Source of the DNA: Ichthyophonus hoferi
Lineage: Eukaryota > Opisthokonta > Ichthyosporea > Ichthyophonida > Ichthyophonidae
NCBI GenBank assembly: GCA_002751075.1
Contig: NAOQ01000864.1
Coordinates: 6,551 to 21,840, forward strand
Direction: 5' to 3'
Length of the DNA stretch: 15,290 nucleotides
Shown: one piece after another, positions 8,308 to 15,290 of the stretch
How positions within the stretch are numbered: position 1 is the first letter of the stretch
Layout of the letters: every line of letters begins with the position of its first letter
Translations under genes and position numbers: made by a program
Notes under the pieces: generated by a model
The model's database searches: none
What the model was told of the DNA's origin: nothing
What the model saw: the letters and a program-made list of their open reading frames with translations, nothing else

Positions 8308-11199
8308 ATATTTTTGTTATACATATTACTATATTTTCATACTAAACCAAGATAAATTGTTCTAAAGAGCAGGTTAATGATTAACTAATCATTGAAATTT
8401 ATTGGAAACAGGACTTGACCTAGATCAATGAATTGGGTGTAATAAGGTGAGTCGTAGTGTCAACACTTGTTCACAAGTATAAGGTAAATTTTTCAAATTG
8501 TAGCCTGTTCATTGAATTGTAACCGTGGTATCTTCCATTGAGTTCCAATCGAGTCTTTTAGAATTTCTTGAGTTAATGAATATAGTTGCTCTGCCAGTAT
8601 GTACAGTATCTACAAAAAAAGAAATATGTGTATGTTTTGTGTGAAGATACCCTAAAGTTTTCTGGTCTAACTTTTTTTTCTATTTAACATTTGTTTATGT
8701 TTGACCATAGTCTTGTACAAAGAGCTAGCTGTTTTATGTCTCTGACCGGGCACCTACTGATAGATTTGGTTTATTAATGTTGATACTGCCGGTGGGTTAA
8801 CCTGGTGGTTGGTGTTTTCCAATTGTACACACATTTAGAACCGTAAAGAACACTGACGCAGCTATTGTTCTTTTAGACTTACAAAAAAATATTTACCAAT
8901 TGTACCAAAGCTTATGTTGTACTATACGTTATTGTTTGTTTCTTATTAATTCAGGCTCGACATTTATTAATATAGTGATCCACTAATACCTTACATTTCT
9001 ATTAATAGGGTTATTTATAATAAAATTATTAAGACAACACTGCCACTTATTAATTTAATAATATGTAAAAATGCTAAAGTTATATAATACATACGTTTAC
9101 TTAAACAAACCATTGTATAAATTGCGCTGATCTACCGTATAGATCGTTGTCCCAATTGCAGTTGGCGCCCAAGAATCACGGGAAACTTGAGAATTATGTA
9201 GTTACATGATGTAAACAGTAATTGTATTGAATAACGTAATCGCTTGCATTGCATTTTCTGATTAGAAAACTGATCTCAACAAAATTGCAAAGAACAATGA
9301 AGATAAAAGTAAACTAATGCATATTGATCATTAAGAATTATGAAGATTTGAATACATTTTACCTTTTCTTATTAAAAAATTAAAGCCCATTGAAACTTCT
9401 AGGCAGGTAAGTTAGGCTTTGCTAAAGGATATACAAATTAATAAAGTAAACATAACTCTATCTGTATATATATACGTATAGGGTAGTTACAAAAACGATA
9501 AATTACATCTTTAATCCAATGCACATTTTCTGCCACTGATTTTATAGCCTGTCATTGCATTTTAATCCAACTTTCAGTAAATTACAGTAAAAAAAAAAAA
9601 GGATGGGTTTTAATTTATTTCATACAACAAAAATATATTAAAGACCACCATATTTCCCATTACAAATAAAACTAGTATTTGTTGTACTGACTTCTATTTG
9701 ACATATATGATGTTCCTATCTACTATTAGTTAAGATACATAATTATCTCTGGGTAAGAGATAGGTTCTGTCCAAAATATCTATGACTATCCCAATTAGAG
9801 CATCCCACAACGTGGGCCATGGTGCAAATCTGTCGCAAGACCGTTCAACTCCAAATGAACGCCTGGTTTTAAGATTATAATAGATTAATTAAGTTTATAC
9901 TATTATAATAGGTTTTCAAAGTAAATATGCAATGGTAATTCATAATAATAATAAATAATGTTGGAAATAAAGCGCTCACTGCATTTTTACAACTCATTCT
10001 TTTACTTATTTTTATTGTATTTGCTTATTACTACAGGGAAAAGACGTTCCTTCCTAGTTAAGTTTGATTAGGATTTTTGTTGTCCTTGATTTTAGTGGTT
10101 TAAAGCTTAGTGCTACAATGCTGAGAGTTCAATCAACTCATAAAAGAACTTACAGCAATTACCTACAGCCCATATAGTATTTAGTCTATTTTGGATTCAA
10201 TAGATCAGATATCCGAGGGCCAATTAGGTCCCCAAATTTGATCAAAACTGGTGTTTTTGAGCTACGGAAGCATAAGTACAAGGTTTAATACAATAATAAA
10301 AACAACTGTTTAGTCATATTGAAACGGTTCTAAACACGATTAGCAAAAAGGCATCAATTTGGAGCAGATTTTAACCTTTTTTTTTAGTAACAAATTATTT
10401 TTGGTGAAAAAAAAAGAAAAACAGTTTAAAACAGGAATCCCTTGTAGTGTAATATATATATATGCATACATACATACATCTAAACACACATACATACATA
10501 CATATATGTAAATATAGGGTTTTTCACAAGTCTTCCAAATTGGCAGCTTGAATTCAAAAAAATATTTCAGCAAATAAACATCATACTTTAATTCCTACAT
10601 TACATATATACATGTTATTTTATTATAGTATACTAATACTATATTATACTCTATTGTGATATATATATATATCACTGCTAAAAAGGACATATTTTTAATT
10701 CCTATTTTCAAAAGTTCTCAAGGTACCATACATTTCTAAACAAGAAGCATTAGAACCCAATGGTTTGGACACCTCCCATTTAAGGTCAAAGTAATATTAT
10801 GCTACAAATTGAAAATCATTCTTACATAACTAATTACCGCAGACACTTTCCTAATTAACTGTATTTACTGCTCTCAAGTCTCATATGCGTAAACTGAGCT
10901 ATATTCCACTTAATCTGTTTAGATTAATTTGACAAAAAATTATAAGTTAATTAAACTCATTTTTTAGAATCTGTCTGAAACTTGTTTATATACCTTTATT
11001 AAAGTCAAGATAAGGTAAGATTGAGATAGATTTACATCATGAATAAAATACAGTCTCTACAAATAAATCTTATCACACACTAACAATTTATGTGACACTA
11101 ATAACATCCAAGGAAGTTTTAGAGGGAGGTGTATGACAATATTCTTATCTCCCTAACTTGTTTTAATTTAGTAAATACTTGTTATACTCATCCTTACAG
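8308..11199. other. Gene-poor AT-rich stretch with scattered repeat fossils
   Basis: No gene can be supported here. It contains weak retroelement-like peptide traces on the plus strand near 8855-8985 and a primer-binding-site-like TGGCGCCC at 9163-9170. Two short dispersed-repeat copies lie at 9524-9539 and 9838-9862. A (CATA)n tract lies at about 10450-10510, and the 20-base palindrome GTGATATATATATATATCAC at about 10656-10675. Short open frames on either strand (for example minus strand, about 9730-9890) are no longer than expected by chance. Confidence 0.35.
10450..10510. repeat. (TA)n/(CATA)n microsatellite
   Basis: The plus strand reads as a TA run followed by CATA tetramers (CATACATACATACAT), then a diverged second block. 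The open frame on the opposite strand is an artefact of this repeat. Confidence 0.75.
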
Positions 11200-11214
11200 T
11201 GAAAATAGAGTGTT

Positions 11215-11415
11215 CATTTTCCCAAGGCATAAGCATGAAGACCATGAAAGGCCATCAAATTGACATGTTGTCAAGTATTTGGTTGATACATTTGCACATT
11301 TAACAACTGTTGTGTATCCGCTCAAGGTAATTAAAAAAGCTGATTAGGCTCTTATAAAAGTTGAAATAGCAATGTTAACAAGAAAGGAGATGATAGTGGC
11401 TGGAGATTATAGCAA
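11215..11415 (+). mobile_element. Broken integrase-core (RVE) fragment of an LTR-retrotransposon-like element
   Basis: Plus-strand translation gives two stretches typical of the retroviral-type integrase core: KYLVDTFAHLTTVVYPLK (from about 11273) and, after it in the expected order, ALIKVEIAML and EMIVA. Ty3/gypsy-like and related integrases read approximately KYLLVVVDxFTR...YPLKxKxA...ALIxE...IVAD there. Only a few dozen residues remain. The piece is a fossil with several breaks, and terminal repeats were not found. It ends against, and slightly overlaps, the 3' end of the oppositely oriented LYR gene. Family assignment below the integrase level is not possible. Confidence 0.45.
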
Positions 11416-11655
11416 ACCACCCATGTCATTGTTGAGAAGACGAAGACCCTTCCTCACTTCCCTAAATAATATTTGCGGTGACTGATTTTCTAGTTGGTTT
11501 GCGCGTAGAAATTCAGTTCTTAAAATAGCACGGTAATAGATAAAATCAGTCAGGGTCATCTTTTTCCCTGCTCTGTATAATGCACGGTAGAGAGCCAGTT
11601 TTTGTGACCGCGAGAAGGTACGAGGTAACCGCAATGCTGCCTGTACGGCTTCCAT
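11407..11655 (-). CDS. LYR-motif (Complex1_LYR) small protein, LYRM2-like, probably mitochondrial
   Basis: The frame encodes 82 residues. The Complex1_LYR domain starts at residue 14 with FSRSQKLALYRALYRAGKK. It carries LYR at 22-24 and, unusually, a second LYR at 26-28, and the downstream conserved Phe in LRTEF is Phe49. The layout (F-x-R-x-Q, LYR, REEF-like, closing leucine-rich helix) is closest to LYRM2, with ISD11/LYRM4 and other LYRM proteins as alternatives. Family members act in the mitochondrial matrix with acyl carrier protein in Fe-S or respiratory-complex assembly. The basic, acid-poor N-terminus (MEAVQAALRLPRTFSRSQK) could serve as a targeting helix. An in-frame stop lies 9 bases before the ATG. 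The upstream text (T-run, TATTAATATAG) also resembles an intron end, so a 5' exon may exist. The identity as an LYR protein is firm; the subfamily is not. Confidence 0.82.
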   Translation of the reverse strand: MEAVQAALRLPRTFSRSQKLALYRALYRAGKKMTLTDFIYYRAILRTEFLRANQLENQSPQILFREVRKGLRLLNNDMGGLL

Positions 11656-13009
11656 ACTATATTAATATGATATGATATAATATAATATAATAAAAAAAAA
11701 AAATTTAAGAAGGGAAAAAATAAGAAGAAAATGGAAAGGTATATGTATTTGTAAATAATTTAAGTCAGAATAGCTCATATTTATATCTGTACACTTTTTT
11801 TTTCAACTTAAATATGCATATATGCATATAATATGTGTAACTTGACATATCAATAAATATATATTGTTCTTTTATAGCAAGGAGGCAAAGCACACGTAAT
11901 CAAAAAATCAAAAAATATAGTATAGTATGGTATGGTATATATAAGAAATCAAAGGCTAAGTACCAGTGAAAATAGACAAAACATACCACATCACTATTAT
12001 ATATATGCGTACCGTACATTCTTTGCTAATTAATAGATGCCTAAATATGGTCATAGTTAGATAAAATTTGCCCATATATCATTAGATGAGAAACTGATTT
12101 CATATTCAGCCAATCGGAGCACCGAAATGATGAGCCGACGATAAAGTTAAAAATAATCATAAACCATATTATGCGCATCTTGCATAATATGATAGTATAT
12201 TCATATAAAAATACAGTAACGCCGTAATGTCATGGTATAATTAGTGGTATAACAGCATAATTTCTTATATGAGATATTCTGTTGATATGGTGGGGCAAAA
12301 TAGTATCCTATTGAATTATCAAACACGACGTTTACAAGAAGTATACGAGAGTTTAATCTGGCCGACGTAATTAATTGCTGATTAATTACAATCAGCTTAT
12401 TGATTCATGGTACTGATGCTAGTATTAGTTTATTAGTTCACTACAAGAGTTTCCGGGTCTGGAGTCGACCTCCCATAATTTGAATAATAATGGCAGATTA
12501 ATTTATTGGTCAAGGTCATACATAGTTCATCAAATATAATTTTGAATCAAATGTTGCTAATTGGATCAGCCATTAATCTATGATCCCTGCATCCAATCAC
12601 AGAGTAGCCGAGTCCTTAGTGTTATGAAGAAGGTAGGATAAGATAAGAGGATTGTGAATATTAACTATATCTTTTTTTGATTATATAATGGTTAAAAGCA
12701 CATCAATAATGTATGGTGGTCGACAATTACAAGCAGAGGATGAAAGACATTTATTTTGCCTCACTGCACATGTTGGTCCTGTCGCACATTTATATATTCA
12801 TAAAGTATGCATACTAATTAACAACTTAGTAGTAATTAATTACTCATCATTATAATTAATTTGATCTATCCTGTCTAAGTACATAATTAATAACTTATTA
12901 CGAGAATATATGTAGATTGTCTGGTAAATAAATACAAGCAGACACATAGTTTCGCAGTTATTATACCTTCTATGCAGCTATAAAAATAATGTAAGAATAT
13001 AATATACAC
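11656..13009. other. AT-rich intergenic region upstream of the LYR gene
   Basis: No gene is supported. On the minus strand the first 60 bases before the LYR start are AT pentamers and a T-run. A CCAAT box (GCCAATCGG) lies at about 12110-12118, and a perfect 10-base inverted repeat at 12165-12191. The remainder contains only short open frames. Confidence 0.3.
12165..12191. repeat. Short perfect inverted repeat (hairpin)
   Basis: The arms CATATTATGC (12165-12174) and GCATAATATG (12182-12191) pair perfectly around a seven-base spacer. The element lies about 510 bases upstream of the LYR start and has no assigned role. Confidence 0.6.
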
Positions 13010-13220
13010 TGACTATAAAGAGCATTTTCTGCCACTGAATATGTGATTCGTTTTTTTTTTCATTCTAGATTTCAATAGTAAAATACTGCTACAAAGCCGT
13101 TAACTCCGAATGAACACGCAGTTCGACCGAAGTTCAGATAGCAGGCGGATCATGAAATTATCAGTCTAATATTAGTTAAATGGCATAACATTCTTAAACA
13201 GGTAAATAAAATTTTCAATA

Positions 13221-13330
13221 TATAGTTTGCATCATATTTGTTTAAAATGATGTAAATTAGCCATTGTGTGGTTGTGACGGGGCTTCTAGTTTCGTTTACA
13301 GTCTACCAGCAGACATGCGTCATTTTCAGG
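13221..13330 (+). repeat. Dispersed repeat, copy 2
   Basis: The matching blocks to copy 1 are TATAGTTTG, AATGATGTAAATTA, TGTGTGGTTGTGACGGGGCT, AGTTTCGTTTAC, AGTC, AGACATG and CATTTTCA. This copy is about 20 bases shorter through gaps near its left end. Immediately to its left (13023-13128) lie copies of two other short repeats, so this is a repeat-rich patch. Confidence 0.6.
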
Positions 13331-14102
13331 GTAACGGCTTAAAATAAAAAGTGGGTATAGTATCTTTACCGTATATTTTTACCATTTTAACAATATCTGT
13401 ATAAGCCCAAAAAGCCAGTTTATGCTTTCACATAGAAATTATCGCGAAGTTGTTACAGATTGCTAGAATTATATTTTTACTCGGTATTAATCAATGATTA
13501 GATGCAAAAAAAAAAAGGTATTTCATTGCCAAATAACCAAAAAAAGAATCCTTTCTCATACTAATTAGCTGGAGTAAGTATGAACAGCAGCGACAGTCAA
13601 CTAATAGGCAATTTTATATTTTCTAATTTGCATCGATTTTAAACGCAATAAAATATATATTCCCATTTTTCACAGTAAATATAATTGTAAGCGCATATAT
13701 TATATATTACATTTAATTTTTAAGTAAAGTTTAATATGCTTATATATTATATAGTTTATTATACATATTATATATATATACAACGACACTGTATATTACA
13801 CATGGATTTTAAATGGGATATAGTGTATAATTATATATTGCATAGTATATTACATTGTTAGTATATATTTTAGAGTATTTCATAACAAATAAGAAGACTT
13901 GCAGATTTTTGCGGCTCAGTAAATTATCTCCGATTGTTTCATTTAAGCCAATAATATGCATTTTCAATTTTATCGGGACAGTATGGCGTCACTACAACCT
14001 ATGAATTTCAAATGTTCAATTTACTAAAACGCATAAGAATTTAATAAAGCATTAAGCTTCTAGCACCGGATATCAATTAATACATATCTATTTGTGCAGC
14101 AG
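13331..14102. other. AT-rich intergenic stretch upstream of the WDR59-like gene
   Basis: The sequence is strongly AT-rich, with TATATA and ATTATA clusters at 13695-13860. A CCAAT pentamer (AGCCAATAA) occurs near 13948. No gene is supported. Confidence 0.3.
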
Positions 14103-14230
14103 TATAATATAGTGTAATATAGTCTAATCTAATATAATATAATATAATATAATATAATATAATATAATATAGTATAGTATAGTATAGTATAGTATAGTAT
14201 AGTATAGTATAATATCATATAGTATAGTGG
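14103..14230. repeat. Two-phase pentamer satellite: (AATAT)n followed by (AGTAT)n
   Basis: About eight near-perfect AATAT units (14131-14170) switch abruptly to about eight AGTAT units (14171-14210) in the same register. Degenerate units of both kinds flank the core. The AATAT unit is the same pentamer that fills p24 intron 2. Confidence 0.85.
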
Positions 14231-14554
14231 TATATGGTGTCAAAATAATAAATTAGAAACACTAGAAACGATTTAAATATTAAATATTATTATTATCCTT
14301 GTTTTGTTATTATTTAAAAACTCGTTATAGCTAACATAAAATGTATCTATCTATATACATATATAAATACCATATATAAATACCTACCTACCTACCTATC
14401 TACATCTATATATACTCTCTATTTCCATCACCACGTCTAATATCTATATAGAAAATTAGAAAGTTCAGAGAGTCATTCTTACACTTATTCATAGTAGCTA
14501 TATACATACACACACCCACACACACATATATATATATTATCACATTATTTCATT
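14231..14554. other. Presumed 5' leader and promoter region of the WDR59-like gene
   Basis: The stretch contains (TACC)n at about 14381-14399 and a (CA)n-(TA)n tract at about 14508-14537, which ends 18 bases before the ATG. No upstream coding exon was recognised, though one cannot be ruled out. Confidence 0.35.
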
Positions 14555-15153
14555 ATGTATGGTGAGGCACTCTCCGAGGTTCCTGATGGGGATGGGGATG
14601 TTAGTATTCGTATAGAGAATCCAGCTCAGGTTAACAGCTTTGCCGTTAATCCTACATCCTCTCATGTGGCTCTCGCTGCGTAGGTGGACCAGTGTGATGT
14701 GTGATGCCTGTGTGTGTGTGGGTATATGTGTAAGTAAGTATATATGATGGTATGATAGTGTGTATGATAGGAGGTAAGATATTATGTAGGATAGCTTGAT
14801 AGCATGTATGGTAGTATGTATGATAGTATGATAGCATGTATGATAGTATGTATGATAGTGGGTATGATAGCATGATAGTATGTATGTATGTACATGTGTG
14901 TGCTGGTTTGGTTTTTTTAACTTTTATCTCCATTAATTTATATACATATCTACTTCTATAAATAATTTTATACTTACATACATATATACATTCCACAACC
15001 TTTTATCCTACCAATAGGCGCAAAGGTATTTTTATCATGTCTCTAAATGACGTACAGCATTCGAGTCAAATTATAAGTTATGATAGTAAGTGGGAGATAA
15101 ATGATATAGAATGGAATCCAACCTATTCTCATCATACCTTGGTGGCGGCTTCG
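14555..15153 (+). CDS. WDR59-like WD40 protein (GATOR2/SEA complex), first two coding exons; continues beyond window
   Basis: Exon 1 is 14555-14679 and exon 2 is 15018-15153, joined across a 338-base intron (donor GTAGGTGG, acceptor CCAATAG) in matching phase. Together they give 87 residues. The part VNSFAVNPTSSHVALAARKG, then IFIMSLNDV and SKWEINDIEWNP, follows the first WD40 blade of WDR59. There human WDR59 has a hydrophobic strand, then SKWDIGAVQWNPHDS and a closing AAS, which here is VAAS at the second donor. WDR59 (Sea3/Mtc5 in yeast) is a scaffold subunit of GATOR2/SEA at the lysosome or vacuole and controls TORC1 in response to amino acids. Reading through the first donor hits a stop at once, which supports the splice. 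The ATG at 14555 is the first in frame, but an earlier exon is possible. WD40 membership is firm; WDR59 identity is probable. Confidence 0.75.
14694..14890. repeat. GTATGATAG minisatellite in intron 1 of the WDR59-like gene
   Basis: Units of GTATGATAG[CT]AT and GTATGTATGATAGT recur through most of the intron on the coding strand, starting about 15 bases after the donor. The opposite-strand open frame here is an artefact of the repeat. Confidence 0.85.
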
Positions 15154-15167
15154 GTAGGTGGCTCATA

Positions 15168-15290
15168 AGGTTATATGTATGTATGTATATGTATGTATGT
15201 GTGTATGTATGTATGTATATGTATGTATGTATGTATGCATGTATGTATGTATATGTATGTATATGTATGCATGTATGTATGTATGTATGT
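15168..15290. repeat. (TATG)n microsatellite in the second intron of the WDR59-like gene
   Basis: A nearly pure GTAT tetramer tract, with TATATG and GTGTG variants, begins about 15 bases after the GTAGGTGG donor and runs to the window edge. The next exon lies outside. Confidence 0.9.

Noticed and set aside
9719-9890. Minus-strand open frame containing CDRFAPWPTLWDALIG
   Set aside because: It looks protein-like but has no start, is only about 50 codons long, and overlaps a dispersed repeat copy.
10340-10573. 77-codon minus-strand frame
   Set aside because: Its core is the (CATA)n microsatellite read as Tyr/Val/Cys-rich peptide.
10763-11135. ACACCTCCC and GGGAGGTGT as possible terminal inverted repeats of a small DNA transposon
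   Set aside because: Only nine bases pair, the flanks do not extend the match, and no target-site duplication is visible.
12287-12370. Short ATG-initiated frame of 27 codons (MVGQNSILLNYQTRR at its start)
   Set aside because: It is too short to support alone, has no recognised family and no visible splice partners.
14652-14996. 114-codon minus-strand frame across intron 1 of the WDR59-like gene
   Set aside because: It is composed of the GTATGATAG minisatellite read on the opposite strand and overlaps a well-supported exon.
1-15290. tRNA, rRNA or CRISPR features
   Set aside because: No T-arm-like GGTTCGANNCC box, rRNA-like block or regularly spaced direct repeat was found on either strand by eye.

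Overview
This window comes from the nuclear genome of an AT-rich, intron-bearing eukaryote. It carries four recognisable host loci. Two of them, a p24 (TMED) cargo receptor and a WDR59-type WD40 protein, are split by short introns of about 340-600 bases with GTAGGT or GTATGT donors. Introns and intergenic DNA are filled with tetramer and pentamer microsatellites. Gene density and content fit a unicellular eukaryote (protist, unicellular relative of animals, or early-diverging fungus). I cannot name the species.

Layout, left to right. 1-2040: AT-rich DNA with a perfect hairpin (1175-1211) and one copy of a dispersed repeat (1020-1153). 2100-2210: a CCAAT/E-box/TATA-like promoter. 2361-3806 (+): an intronless GHMP kinase of the galactokinase fold with a bacterial-looking, non-canonical sugar-binding motif. 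4230-7228 (-): a six-exon p24-alpha (TMED4/9-type) gene, reconstructed exon by exon into 214 residues. It converges on the kinase gene and contains two decayed tandem duplications of its own exons. 7735-8307 (+): an unidentified, GC-richer coding remnant. 8308-11420: a gene desert with scattered retroelement-like fossils, the best being an integrase-core fragment at about 11215-11415 (+). 11407-11655 (-): a small LYR-motif mitochondrial protein. 11656-14554: AT-rich intergenic DNA with diverged dispersed repeats and a striking AATAT-to-AGTAT satellite. 14555-15290 (+): the first two coding exons of a WDR59-like (GATOR2/SEA complex) gene, which runs off the window.

The genes do not form a pathway. 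They cover sugar phosphorylation, ER-Golgi cargo transport, a mitochondrial LYR factor and TORC1 nutrient signalling. The main points of interest are the bacterial-like intronless kinase beside intron-rich genes, the two pseudo-exon duplications in the p24 gene, the integrase fossil abutting the LYR gene, the unassigned ORF, and a set of diverged dispersed repeats.
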